A stretch of DNA of 64,000 bases from CAIOYC01 sp965277345 (GTDB taxonomy: Bacteria > Pseudomonadota > Alphaproteobacteria > Caulobacterales > Caulobacteraceae). Shown here piece after piece: positions 32,067-40,088 of this stretch. Both the position numbers and the translations under genes were made by a program. How positions within the stretch are numbered: the stretch's first letter is position 1; each line of letters begins with the position of its first letter. The DNA lies in NCBI GenBank assembly GCA_965277345.1, contig CBDICI010000004.1:1908039-1972038 (forward strand). Direction: 5' to 3'. The notes beneath the pieces are model-generated. The model saw nothing but the letters and a program-made list of their open reading frames with translations. It was not told the origin of the DNA and did not search any database.

Positions 32067-32718
32067 AGGTGCCTCCCCTGTCCAGCGCGCGCTTGTAAGC
32101 CGGCCGGTCGTGGATACGCGCCAGGAAGGCCAGCAGCCTGGGATAGCGCTTATCGAGGCCGCCGCGCGAATGGGCCGCCTCCACCGGAAAGCTCATCATG
32201 ATGTCGGCGGCGGTCATCTCCGGCCCGGCGAACCAGGCGGACTTGGATAGCACGTCCTCCCAATAGCCCATGTGCAGGTCGAGTTGGGGCTGGATGAAGC
32301 TCTTCATCGCGGTGGTGGAAATACCCTTGACGATAGGGCGAACGAAGAACGGCGCGCGCTCCGGCAGGACGCCGAACACCAGCGCCAGCAGCAGCGGCGG
32401 CATGGCCGAGCCCTCCGCATAGTGCAGCCAGTACGTATAGGTCAGCCGATCGGGCGACCCGTCGTGCGGGATCAGTCGCCCGCCGCCGTAATGGGTCACG
32501 AGGTAATCGACGATGGCGCCGGTCTCGGCCAGCACGCGCTCGCCGTCGGTGACCACCGGCGACTTGCCCAGCGGATGGATCGCCTTCAGCTCCGGCGGCG
32601 CCAGCATGGTCTTGGCGTCGCGTTGATAGCGCCTGATCTCATAGGGCGTCTCCAGCTCTTCCAGCAGCCACAGGATGCGCTGGGAGCGGGAATTGTTCAG
32701 ATGATGGACGGTCAGCAT
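32050..32718 (-). CDS. Glutathione S-transferase family protein
   Basis: 222-residue cytosolic GST with an N-terminal thioredoxin-fold domain (MLTVHHLNNSRSQRILWLLEELETPYEI; PLGKSPVVTDGERVLAETGAIVDYLV, with the cis-Pro and the glutathione-binding ESGAI-like motif as AETGAI) and an all-helical C-terminal domain containing GPEMTAADIMMSFPVEAA. ATG 32718 is used; an upstream in-frame start adds 13 unrelated residues. It precedes, and overlaps, the broken patatin gene, so both were probably one operon. Substrates unknown. Confidence 0.92.
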   Translation of the reverse strand: MLTVHHLNNSRSQRILWLLEELETPYEIRRYQRDAKTMLAPPELKAIHPLGKSPVVTDGERVLAETGAIVDYLVTHYGGGRLIPHDGSPDRLTYTYWLHYAEGSAMPPLLLALVFGVLPERAPFFVRPIVKGISTTAMKSFIQPQLDLHMGYWEDVLSKSAWFAGPEMTAADIMMSFPVEAAHSRGGLDKRYPRLLAFLARIHDRPAYKRALDRGGTYDFAH

Positions 32719-32821
32719 GGGCGGCCCTGTGGTGAGAAGCCAGCTAAGCCCGTCCACGCGCGGAGTTCAATGCACCGCCGGCGGATGGCGTGGATCACAC
32801 AAATTCGCTATACCCTGAACC

Positions 32822-33061
32822 ATGAGAACCCTCACCGTCCCCGACGATCTGGTGGAAAGCCTGGAACGGCAAGCGGCCGCTCATGGTCGTAGTCTGGAAG
32901 AGGAGCATCGCGCGATCCTTGCGGGCGCCCTTCCGACGGAACCGATCCCGCTGGACAAGGCGGACTGGATAGAGCGACTGCGCAAGCTCCGTGAAGAGAC
33001 CCGGGGCCGGACCTTCACGCCATCGGAAGTTCTGGTCAGAGAGATGCGAGACGAGCGTTGA
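32822..33061 (+). CDS. VapB/FitA-like antitoxin
   Basis: 79-residue ribbon-helix-helix antitoxin. The N-terminus MRTLTVPDDLVESLERQAAAHGRSLEEEHRAIL matches FitA-like antitoxins, which bind operator DNA as dimers. The C-terminal tail would occupy the toxin active site. It sits just upstream of, and overlaps, the PIN toxin gene (TTGA). A -10-like TATACC lies about 12 bases before ATG 32822. Base composition is lower in GC than neighbours, suggesting acquisition. Confidence 0.88.
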   Translation: MRTLTVPDDLVESLERQAAAHGRSLEEEHRAILAGALPTEPIPLDKADWIERLRKLREETRGRTFTPSEVLVREMRDER

Positions 33062-33462
33062 CGTTTGTCGTCGATGCTTCGGTCGCGATCAAATGGGTCG
33101 TGCAGGAGGCAGACTCAGAGGCGGAGAACCAGATTCTCACTGAAGTATTGATAGCGCCGCCGCTGTTCAGGGTTGAGTGCGCGAACGTCCTTTGGAAACT
33201 CTGCCAGCGCGCGGAGATCAGCAACGAGGAAGCGGTCTCTCGGCTGGAGGAGCTCAGCTGGACGGGTGTCGAAATAGTTGAGGTCGATCCTGGCGCGGCT
33301 CTCTGGCTTGCTCTTCAGCTTAATCATCCGGTCTACGACTGCACTTATCTGGCGCTGGCTGAAAGTCGGGATACCCAGCTGATCACAGCAGATCGCAGAC
33401 TTCAGCGAGCGGCCAGGGCCACTGCGTGGGCGCGCCGCATTCGCCTTCTGGGACCTTCCTAG
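33058..33462 (+). CDS. VapC-type PIN-domain ribonuclease toxin
   Basis: 134-residue PIN-domain endoribonuclease starting at TTG 33058. The four acidic metal-site residues are visible: Asp6 (VVDASVAIKW), Glu40 (VECANVLWK), Asp94 (YDCTYLALAES) and Asp112 (ITADRRL), so it looks intact. Toxins of this kind cut tRNA or rRNA when the antitoxin is lost; the actual target is unknown. The stop overlaps the convergent carB stop in the sequence CTAG. AT-richer codon use differs from its neighbours. Confidence 0.9.
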   Translation: MTFVVDASVAIKWVVQEADSEAENQILTEVLIAPPLFRVECANVLWKLCQRAEISNEEAVSRLEELSWTGVEIVEVDPGAALWLALQLNHPVYDCTYLALAESRDTQLITADRRLQRAARATAWARRIRLLGPS

Positions 33463-36400
33463 CTGTAACTCTGCAGCGGCCTTACCTCCAGGTCGCCGTC
33501 GGCCAGGGCGCGGATGGCCTGGGCGGCGGCCAGGGCGCCGGCGGCGGTAGTGTAGTAGGGGATCTTCATCATGAGGGCGGAGCGGCGCAGTGAGAAGCTG
33601 TCCTCCACCGACTGCTTGCCTTCTGTGGTGTTGAAGACGAGCTGGATATCGCCGTTCTTCATGGCGTCGACGATGTTGGGGCGGCCCTCGAGCACCTTCT
33701 TGATCCGTTCCACCGGGATGCCCTTGGCCTCCAGATAGTCGGCGGTCCCGCCGGTGGCGACGACCTTCATCCCGTGCTCCACCAGATGGCGGGCGGCCTC
33801 CACAATCCACGGCTTGTCGGCGTCCTTGACCGAGACGAAGGCGGCGCCGGCCTCGGGCAACACCGTGCCGCCGCCGAGCTGGCTCTTGGCGAAAGCGCGG
33901 GCGAAGGCCTTGGAGCGGTCCTCGCCCGGCCGCACCCAGTCCAGCCCCATGACCTCGCCGGTTGAACGCATCTCGGGTCCCAGCAGGGTGTCCACGCCGG
34001 GGAAGCGGGCGAAGGGGAACACCGCCTCCTTCACCGCGATATGGTCTTTCGCGATCTCCTTCAGGCCGAAGTCGGCCAGGCGCGCGCCGGCCATGACCTT
34101 GGCGGCGATGGCGGCCACGGGCGCGCCGATGGCCTTGGCCACGAAGGGTACGGTGCGGCTGGCCCTGGGGTTCACCTCCAGCACATAGATGCGGGGCTCC
34201 GCCGAATGCGGCTCCTCGATGGCGAACTGCACGTTCATCAGGCCGCGCACGTTCAGCGCCTTGGCCATGGCCTCGGTCTGGCGCTTCAACTCGGCGATGG
34301 TGGCGGGGGTAAGCGAGAAGGGCGGCAGGGAACAGGCGCTGTCGCCGGAATGTACGCCCGCCTCCTCGATATGCTCCATCACCCCGGCCACGAACACGCT
34401 CTCACCGTCGCTGATGGCGTCCACGTCAACCTCCGTGGCGCGCGACAGATAGTGGTCGAGCAGGATCGGATGGTCAGCGTCGATCTCGCCGGTATTGGCG
34501 ATGTAGCGCTCCAGGTGCGCCTGGTCGCGGATGATTTCCATGCCGCGTCCGCCCAGCACGTAGGAGGGGCGCATCACGAACGGATAGCCGAGCGCCTCGC
34601 CCTTGCTGCGCGCCTCGTCCCAGCTGCGGGCGGTGGCGTTCTCCGGCTGCATCAGGCCGATCTCGTGCAGCATCTGCTGGAAGCGCTCGCGGTCTTCGGC
34701 GAGGTCGATGGCGTCGGGCGTGGTGCCGAGGATGGGAACGCCGGCCCGCTCCAGCGCATGGGCGAGCTTCAGCGGCGTCTGGCCGCCGAACTGGACGATG
34801 ACGCCGGCCAAGGTGCCCCTGGACTGCTCCACAGCGATCAGCTCCAGCACGTCCTCCGCTGTCAGCGGCTCGAAATACAGCCGGTCGGAGGTGTCGTAAT
34901 CGGTGGAGACGGTCTCGGGGTTGCAGTTGACCATGATCGACTCGATGCCCCCCTCTTCTGGGACCATGTCGGCCAGGGCGAAGGCGGCGTGGCAGCAGCA
35001 GTAGTCGAACTCGATCCCCTGGCCGATGCGGTTGGGGCCGCCGCCGAGGATGATGGCCTTCCTGCGATCCGTGGGCTGGCTCTCGCACTCCGGAATCTGG
35101 CCGAGCGCGCCGGTTTCGTAGGTGGAGTACATGTAGGGCGTCTTGGCCGCGAACTCGGCGGCGCAGCTGTCCACCCGCTTGAAGACGGGGCGGACGCCAA
35201 GGCTGTGGCGCAGGGCGCGGACCTCGGTCTCCGTCGTGTGGGCCAGCTTGGCGAGGCGCGCGTCCGAAAAGCCCATGGCCTTCAGGCGGCGGAGATACGC
35301 TCCCTTCCCCCTCGACGGGGGAAGGGCCGGGGATGGGGGCGAGTGCACCAAGGAGCCGGCAAAAGGCGCGGGAGGCGCCTCCCGCATTCCACCCTCAGCG
35401 CCGGCGTGCTCACCCTCAACCCAAACCCTTCTCCCCTCGAGGGGGAAGGGCTCCAAGCCGCCCGCTCTTACCCGTCCTTCCTCCTGCACGATCTCCGCGA
35501 TCTGGCGCAGGAACCAGGGCTCGTAGGCGCAGGCGGCGGCGATCTCCTCCACGCTCAGGCCGTGGCGGAAGGCCTGGGCGATGACCAGCAGGCGGTCGGG
35601 GGCGGGGATGCCGAGCCTGCGGATGACGGCGGCCTTCTCGTTGTCGAACTCCTCCGCGCCTTCGATCATCACCTCGTCGAAGCCGGTCAGCCCGGTCTCC
35701 AGTCCGCGCAGCGCTTTCTGCACGCTCTCCTTGAAGGTGCGGCCCATGGCCATCACCTCGCCGACGCTCTTCATCGAGGTGGTCAGGGTGGCTTCCGCGC
35801 CCGGATACTTCTCGAAGGCGAAGCGGGGAATCTTGGTGACCACATAGTCGATGGTCGGCTCGAACGCGGCGGGCGTGGCGCCGGTGATGTCGTTCATCAA
35901 CTCGTCGAGGGTGTAGCCCACCGCCAGGCGCGCGGCGACCTTGGCGATGGGGAAGCCGGTGGCCTTGGAGGCGAGGGCGGAGGAGCGCGACACGCGTGGG
36001 TTCATCTCGATCACCACCATGCGCCCGTCGCGCGGGTTGACCGCGAACTGCACGTTGGAGCCGCCCGTCTCCACCCCGATCTCGCGCAGCACCGCGATGC
36101 TGGCGCGGCGCATCCACTGGTATTCCTTGTCGGTGAGGGTCAGGGCCGGGGCGACGGTGATGCTGTCGCCGGTATGCACGCCCATGGGGTCGATATTCTC
36201 TATGGAGCACACTATGATGCAGTTGTCCGCCCGGTCGCGCACCACCTCCATCTCGTACTCCTTCCAACCGAGCACGCTCTCCTCAACGAGAACTTCGGTG
36301 GTGGGGGAGAGGTCGAGGCCGCGCTCCACGATCTCGCGCACCTCCTCCATGTTGTAGGCGATGCCGCCGCCGGTGCCGGCCAGGGTGAAGGAGGGCCGGA

Positions 36401-36917
36401 TGATGGCGGGCAGGCCGACGAACTCCACCGCCTCGGCGGCGTCATCGATGTGGTGGATGGCGCGGGACTTGGGCGATTCGAGGCCTAGTTTGTCCATGGC
36501 GTCGCGGAATTTCTGGCGATCCTCGGCCTTGTCGATCACCTCGGCCTTGGCGCCGATCATCTCCACGCCGTGCTGCTCCAGAATGCCCATGCGCTCCAGC
36601 GCCAGCGCGCAGTTCAGCGCCGTCTGCCCGCCCATGGTGGGGAGGAGGGCGAAGCCTCTGGACCCGTCGCCGCGCTCCTTTTCGATCACCTTGGCGACGA
36701 TCTCGGGCGTGATGGGCTCCACATAGGTGGCGTCGGCCAGTTCGGGATCGGTCATGATCGTGGCGGGGTTGGAGTTGACCAGCACGATCCGGTAGCCCTC
36801 GGCGCGGAGCGCTTTGCAGGCCTGCACCCCGGAATAGTCGAACTCGCACGCCTGGCCGATCACGATCGGACCGGCCCCGATGATCAGGATGGTTTCGAGG
36901 TCGGTACGTCTGGGCAT
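33459..36917 (-). CDS. carB: Carbamoyl-phosphate synthase large chain with in-frame repeat insertion
   Basis: Makes carbamoyl phosphate from bicarbonate, ATP and glutamine-derived ammonia for pyrimidines and arginine. The 1152-residue protein has two ATP-grasp halves: N-terminal carboxyphosphate domain (GAGPIVIGQACEFDYSG; EMNPRVSRSSALASKATG), oligomerisation domain (about 415-570), C-terminal carbamoyl-phosphate domain (GGGPNRIGQGIEFDYC; EVNPRASRTVPFVAKAIG) and an allosteric MGS-like domain (ATGGTADYLEAKGI). Residues about 489-539 are not CarB-like: they are the translation of a palindromic repeat (35301-35453) inserted between GRVRAGGL and YLRRLKAMGFSD. Without it the length is about 1101, normal for alphaproteobacteria. 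carA is not in the window. Confidence 0.96.
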   Translation of the reverse strand: MPRRTDLETILIIGAGPIVIGQACEFDYSGVQACKALRAEGYRIVLVNSNPATIMTDPELADATYVEPITPEIVAKVIEKERGDGSRGFALLPTMGGQTALNCALALERMGILEQHGVEMIGAKAEVIDKAEDRQKFRDAMDKLGLESPKSRAIHHIDDAAEAVEFVGLPAIIRPSFTLAGTGGGIAYNMEEVREIVERGLDLSPTTEVLVEESVLGWKEYEMEVVRDRADNCIIVCSIENIDPMGVHTGDSITVAPALTLTDKEYQWMRRASIAVLREIGVETGGSNVQFAVNPRDGRMVVIEMNPRVSRSSALASKATGFPIAKVAARLAVGYTLDELMNDITGATPAAFEPTIDYVVTKIPRFAFEKYPGAEATLTTSMKSVGEVMAMGRTFKESVQKALRGLETGLTGFDEVMIEGAEEFDNEKAAVIRRLGIPAPDRLLVIAQAFRHGLSVEEIAAACAYEPWFLRQIAEIVQEEGRVRAGGLEPFPLEGRRVWVEGEHAGAEGGMREAPPAPFAGSLVHSPPSPALPPSRGKGAYLRRLKAMGFSDARLAKLAHTTETEVRALRHSLGVRPVFKRVDSCAAEFAAKTPYMYSTYETGALGQIPECESQPTDRRKAIILGGGPNRIGQGIEFDYCCCHAAFALADMVPEEGGIESIMVNCNPETVSTDYDTSDRLYFEPLTAEDVLELIAVEQSRGTLAGVIVQFGGQTPLKLAHALERAGVPILGTTPDAIDLAEDRERFQQMLHEIGLMQPENATARSWDEARSKGEALGYPFVMRPSYVLGGRGMEIIRDQAHLERYIANTGEIDADHPILLDHYLSRATEVDVDAISDGESVFVAGVMEHIEEAGVHSGDSACSLPPFSLTPATIAELKRQTEAMAKALNVRGLMNVQFAIEEPHSAEPRIYVLEVNPRASRTVPFVAKAIGAPVAAIAAKVMAGARLADFGLKEIAKDHIAVKEAVFPFARFPGVDTLLGPEMRSTGEVMGLDWVRPGEDRSKAFARAFAKSQLGGGTVLPEAGAAFVSVKDADKPWIVEAARHLVEHGMKVVATGGTADYLEAKGIPVERIKKVLEGRPNIVDAMKNGDIQLVFNTTEGKQSVEDSFSLRRSALMMKIPYYTTAAGALAAAQAIRALADGDLEVRPLQSYS
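35303..35450. repeat. Palindromic repeat, family D copy 2, inside carB
   Basis: Left end CTTCCCCCTCGACGGGGGAAG (35304-35324 region), right end TTCTCCCCTCGAGGGGGAAGG (35429-35449), interior GGCGCGGGAGGCGCCTCCCGC. It parallels the copy at 12512-12658 part by part. It is free of stop codons in the carB frame and keeps the frame, encoding about 50 Pro/Gly/Ser-rich residues (for example SPPSPALPPSRGKG). Confidence 0.88.
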
Positions 36918-36943
36918 ATTGATCTCGCGCGCATGTCGTCGGG

Positions 36944-36985
36944 CGCGCCCTTCGACGCCGCTTGCGGCGTCGCTCAGGATAAACC
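36944..36985. repeat. Palindromic repeat, family B short copy upstream of carB
   Basis: GCGCCCTTCGACGCCGC-TTGC-GGCGTCGCTCAGGAT: the stem GACGCCGC/GCGGCGTC is perfect with a TTGC loop. It is 30 bases upstream of the carB start and might lie in its leader RNA. Confidence 0.6.
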
Positions 36986-37155
36986 AGCGCCTTGGCCTGC
37001 CGGGTTGCGGGTTAAGCCGTGCGTTTAGAGGGGGGAGGCGAGGGGCACAACCCCGGAGGCGCTTACCGCGCGGGATGAATGCCGCCTGACCGGGCGCCTG
37101 CGCTCCCGTTCAGCCGCCCCGGCCTAGGCTCATGGGTGGAAAGGGGAGGAACCCC

Positions 37156-37359
37156 ATGCAGATCACCGCCGAAGACATCAAACGCGAGCACGACGCGGCC
37201 CTCGCCGCCCTGACGCCGGCCCAGCGGCGCGCGCTCGACCGGCTGGCCCGGGCGCGCCGTCTGGCGAGCTTCAACCACCGCTGGGCGTCGGAGAACCTCA
37301 GCGCCATGTTCCAGGCGGAGGCCGAAGCGCAAAGCGCTGAGCTGCCCCGCGCCGCCTAG
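37156..37359 (+). CDS. Small protein of unknown function
   Basis: 67-residue, mostly helical protein beginning MQITAEDIKREHDAALAALTPAQRRALDRLARARRL. ATG 37156 has a good ribosome site (GGGGAGGAA). It is charged and lacks signal or membrane segments. Codon use looks like that of neighbours, and the clear ribosome site supports a real gene. I do not recognise a family. Confidence 0.6.
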   Translation: MQITAEDIKREHDAALAALTPAQRRALDRLARARRLASFNHRWASENLSAMFQAEAEAQSAELPRAA

Positions 37360-37386
37360 ATTAGTTCGGAAATCTCACCCCCACGT

Positions 37387-37473
37387 CCTCATCCTGCGGC
37401 GTCGCTCAAGGTAAACTGGGCGGCCCTCGACCCGAAGGGTCGAGGCTCACTCCGTTCGTACCTCAGGATGAGG
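37387..37473. repeat. Palindromic repeat, family B full copy
   Basis: The ends CCTCATCCTG (37387-37396) and CAGGATGAGG (37464-37473) are exact inverted repeats. An inner hairpin CCTCGACC-CGAA-GGGTCGAGG sits in the middle. It separates the small gene from the flagellin control region. Confidence 0.8.
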
Positions 37474-37613
37474 CGATTTTGACTTCCCCTGAAAAGGCTC
37501 TGTACCCGGCAAATCACGCCCACCCGGCAATTCTGAATCGGCATATCGGTGTTCGGGTTGGCGAGCATCCCGTTATAGTTAAACAAAAACAATTGGCTGA
37601 ATGATCGGGCGCG

Positions 37614-37629
37614 TGGTCCGGCGCTTGCG
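37614..37629 (+). promoter_or_regulatory. Sigma-54 type promoter of flagellin gene 1
   Basis: TGGTCCG-GCGC-TTGCG: the GG and GC of the -24/-12 elements are ten bases apart as required. The -24 is TGGT instead of TGGC. It starts 89 bases before the flagellin ATG. Sigma-54 use is established for late flagellar genes in Caulobacter. Confidence 0.7.
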
Positions 37630-37702
37630 ATGGCGTGCGTAGGCAGAAAAGCCGCCCGACGCGTTGTGCGTCGCCCTCATCCAGAATGGAAGGACTAAGC
37701 CG

Positions 37703-38536
37703 ATGACTACCTCGGTGAACACAAACGTGAGCGCGTTGACGGCGCTCCAGAACCTGAACGCGACGAGTGCGCAATTGGCCGTGACGCAAAACCGAATCAG
37801 CACCGGGCTGAAGGTGTCGAGCGCCAAGGACAACGGCGCGATCTGGGCTATCGCCCAGAACGAGCGGTCGGGGATTCTGGCGCTGGACCAAGTGAAGGAC
37901 AGCCTGAACCGCGCTCAATCCACCGTCGATGTGGCCCTGTCCGCAGGGCAGTCGATCTCTGACTTGCTTAACCAAATGAAGGCCAAGGCGCTGGCGGCGA
38001 CGGACACCTCGCTCGACGTCAACAGTGTGAACGCCCTGGCCAACGACTTCAAAGCCCTGAGGGACCAGATCGGCAAGATCGTGGCCAACGCCGACTTCAA
38101 CGGCGCCAACATGATCAAGACGGGCGGGACGAGCGTATACGCGCTCGCCAACGCCGCCGGCACCTCGAAACTGACGGTGGCGGCGGTCAATCTCGGTCTC
38201 GGCGGCGGCACCGTCGCTGTGACCGCGGCGGGCACCTTCACCACGGCGGCGACCGCCTCGGCTCAACTGGCGCTGGTGAACACCTCGATCACCAACGTCA
38301 ACGCGGCCGTGGCGAAACTGGGCACCGGCTCAACCGCGGTCCAGACCCACATCTCGTTCATCAGCCACCTGCAGGACACCATGACCACCGGTGTCGGCAA
38401 CCTGGTCGATGCGGACGTGGCGAAGGAAAGCGCCAACCTGACCGCGCTGCAGACCAAGCAACAGCTCGGCACACAGGCGCTGTCGATCGCGAACCAGGCG
38501 CCTCAGTATCTTCTGTCGCTGTTCCAGGGGCACTGA
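37703..38536 (+). CDS. Flagellin 1
   Basis: 277-residue filament subunit exported by the flagellar type III system. The conserved D0/D1 N-terminus (SVNTNVSALTALQNL...QNRISTGLKVSSAKDNGAIWAIAQ) and C-terminus (DADVAKESANLTALQTKQQLGTQALSIANQAPQYLLSLF) are complete, with a short variable middle as in Caulobacter flagellins. ATG 37703 follows AAGGACTAAGCCG. It is about 80 per cent identical by eye to flagellin 2, indicating duplication. Confidence 0.95.
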   Translation: MTTSVNTNVSALTALQNLNATSAQLAVTQNRISTGLKVSSAKDNGAIWAIAQNERSGILALDQVKDSLNRAQSTVDVALSAGQSISDLLNQMKAKALAATDTSLDVNSVNALANDFKALRDQIGKIVANADFNGANMIKTGGTSVYALANAAGTSKLTVAAVNLGLGGGTVAVTAAGTFTTAATASAQLALVNTSITNVNAAVAKLGTGSTAVQTHISFISHLQDTMTTGVGNLVDADVAKESANLTALQTKQQLGTQALSIANQAPQYLLSLFQGH

Positions 38537-38590
38537 CGTCGATAGCCGGACGGGACGGGAGCCTCCCGTCCGGCGCTCCTTTCCGCCCCA

Positions 38591-38624
38591 GGCAAGGCCT
38601 GCCGGGCGCGCGGCAGTTTCTGCC
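38591..38624. promoter_or_regulatory. Two palindromes upstream of flagellin gene 2, candidate activator sites
   Basis: GGCAAGGCCTGCC (38591-38603) and GGCAGTTTCTGCC (38612-38624) share GGCA-N5-TGCC, with centres 21 bp apart (two helical turns). They lie about 86-119 bases upstream of the sigma-54 -24 element, the usual distance for an enhancer. Binding by a FlbD-like activator is inference. Confidence 0.5.
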
Positions 38625-38709
38625 CACCGCTCCTCCCATCCCGGCCGATTTTGCTCGGTTTCCAGCAAGTTAATTCGTTTGAATTCATAGGGTTGTAGAT
38701 TCTTGCCGG

Positions 38710-38725
38710 TGGCCCGGCAATTGCT
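38710..38725 (+). promoter_or_regulatory. Sigma-54 type promoter of flagellin gene 2
   Basis: TGGCCCG-GCAA-TTGCT is a close match to the TGGCAYR-N4-TTGCW consensus with correct GG-N10-GC spacing, 84 bases before the flagellin start. Confidence 0.85.
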
Positions 38726-38793
38726 TCTCCGGAACTGGGCAAAAAGCCCCCGCCCGCAAAATGCGAGCGGACACCTGAGAAAAGGACATTACA

Positions 38794-39621
38794 GTGAGCA
38801 CCAGCATCAACACCAACACTGCCGCCTTGACCGCGCTGCAGAACCTCACCGCCACCGAGTCGGCGTTGGCCACCACCCAGAACCGCATCTCCACCGGCCT
38901 GAAGGTCTCCTCGGCCAAGGACAACGGGGCCATCTGGGCCATCGCCCAGAACTCCCGCGCCTCCATCTCCGCCCTCGACACCGTCAAGGATTCGCTGAAC
39001 CGCGCCGCCTCCACCGTGGACGTGGCGGTCTCGGCCGGCCAGTCGATCTCCGACCTGCTGAACCAGATGAAGGCCAAGGCCCTGGCGGCGACCGACACCT
39101 CGCTCGACGCCAACAGCGTCACCGCGCTGGCCAACGACTTCAAGGCGCTGCGCGACCAGATCGGCAAGATCGTCACCAATGCCGACTTCAACGGCATCAA
39201 CATGATCAAGACCGGCGGCACCTCGGTGATGGCGCTGGCCAATGCGGCCGGCTCCAACAAGCTGACCGTGGCGGCGGTGAGCCTCGCGCTCGGCGGGGCC
39301 AACGTCACCGTGACGGCGACCGGCAGCTTCACCACGGCGGCGACGGCTTCGGCCCAGCTGGCCCTGGTGAACGCCTCGATCACCAACGTCAACGCCGCCG
39401 TGGCCAAGCTGGGCACTGGCTCGACTGCGGTCCAGACCCACCTGTCGTTCATCGGCAAGCTGCAGGACACCCTGACCACGGGCGTCGGCAACCTGGTGGA
39501 CGCCGACGTGGCCAAGGAAAGCGCCAACCTCACCGCGCTGCAGACCAAGCAGCAGCTCGGCGTGCAGGCGCTGTCGATCGCCAACTCGTCGTCCAGCGTT
39601 CTGCTCAGCCTGTTCCACTAG
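38794..39621 (+). CDS. Flagellin 2
   Basis: 275-residue flagellin starting at GTG 38794 with AAAAGGA upstream. It has complete N- and C-terminal helical regions (STSINTNTAALTALQNL; AKESANLTALQTKQQLGVQALSIANSSSSVLLSLF). The core SAKDNGAIWAIAQ and DLLNQMKAKALAATDTSLD are shared with flagellin 1. The ending differs: SSSSVLLSLFH instead of QAPQYLLSLFQGH. It has its own strong sigma-54 promoter. Confidence 0.95.
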   Translation: MSTSINTNTAALTALQNLTATESALATTQNRISTGLKVSSAKDNGAIWAIAQNSRASISALDTVKDSLNRAASTVDVAVSAGQSISDLLNQMKAKALAATDTSLDANSVTALANDFKALRDQIGKIVTNADFNGINMIKTGGTSVMALANAAGSNKLTVAAVSLALGGANVTVTATGSFTTAATASAQLALVNASITNVNAAVAKLGTGSTAVQTHLSFIGKLQDTLTTGVGNLVDADVAKESANLTALQTKQQLGVQALSIANSSSSVLLSLFH

Positions 39622-39727
39622 GGCTGACGGACTCTGATCGTTTCGGGACGGCGCGCGGGGTTCGCCTCGCGCGCCGAACCGGTTCCACCAAGGAGCGTCG
39701 GGCGAGACCCGTCCGGCGAGATGGAGA

Positions 39728-40018
39728 ATGATCAATTCAGTAAAACCAGTCGCCAACGCCGCGCCGTCCACCTCCGACCCGTCCGGCCAGGACCCTGCCG
39801 CGGGGCATCCCCCCGCCGCGCCGAGGCCGGCGCCGCTCAAGGCCGAAGATGCGCTACGCCTGGTCATCGAACCCACCTCGGATGGCGACGACTACACTTA
39901 CAAGCTGTTCGACCGCGCCACCGGCGCCCTACTGATCGAGTTGCCGCGGCAGGAAGCGATCAAGATGAGCGCAAACCCCGGCTATTCCGCCGGGCAGGTA
40001 TTCGACGCCAAGGCCTGA
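39728..40018 (+). CDS. FlaG-like flagellar protein
   Basis: 96-residue protein. The N-terminal third is Pro/Ala-rich and disordered. The C-terminal part, LRLVIEPTSDGDDYTYKLFDRATGALLIELPRQEAIKM, matches the FlaG pattern of a beta hairpin with D-x-x-TG and I-x-x-x-P. FlaG proteins are linked to flagellin genes and influence filament length. It lies between flagellins 2 and 3, consistent with this role. An overlapping frame starting at 39721 is a shadow. Confidence 0.75.
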   Translation: MINSVKPVANAAPSTSDPSGQDPAAGHPPAAPRPAPLKAEDALRLVIEPTSDGDDYTYKLFDRATGALLIELPRQEAIKMSANPGYSAGQVFDAKA

Positions 40019-40053
40019 AGGTCTCGGCGACAGGCATTGGACCGCACCCAACG

Positions 40054-40088
40054 TGGTTAACGGTCTGATTACCATCTTATGGTTAACG
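40054..40088. promoter_or_regulatory. Pair of TGGTTAACG repeats upstream of flagellin gene 3
   Basis: TGGTTAACG occurs at 40054-40062 and 40080-40088, 26 bp apart, each with the palindrome GTTAAC. Sequence around is locally AT-rich. No -24/-12 element with correct spacing was found before flagellin 3. TTAA-containing half-sites recall CtrA boxes, but the TTAA-N7-TTAA spacing is not met exactly. Confidence 0.3.

Larger units (their letters stand above)
37360..37702. other. Regulatory gap before the first flagellin gene
   Basis: 343 bases without a gene. It holds a family B palindromic repeat (37387-37473), two CCCGGCAA direct half-sites (37505-37512 and 37523-37530), an AT-rich stretch near 37571-37595 and a sigma-54 type promoter at 37614-37629, then a roughly 70-base leader with AAGGA before ATG 37703. 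Confidence 0.6.

Noticed and set aside
34041..36488. 815-codon plus-strand open frame opposite carB
   Set aside because: Antisense shadow of carB, His/Gly/Ala-rich, with no start signal or homology.
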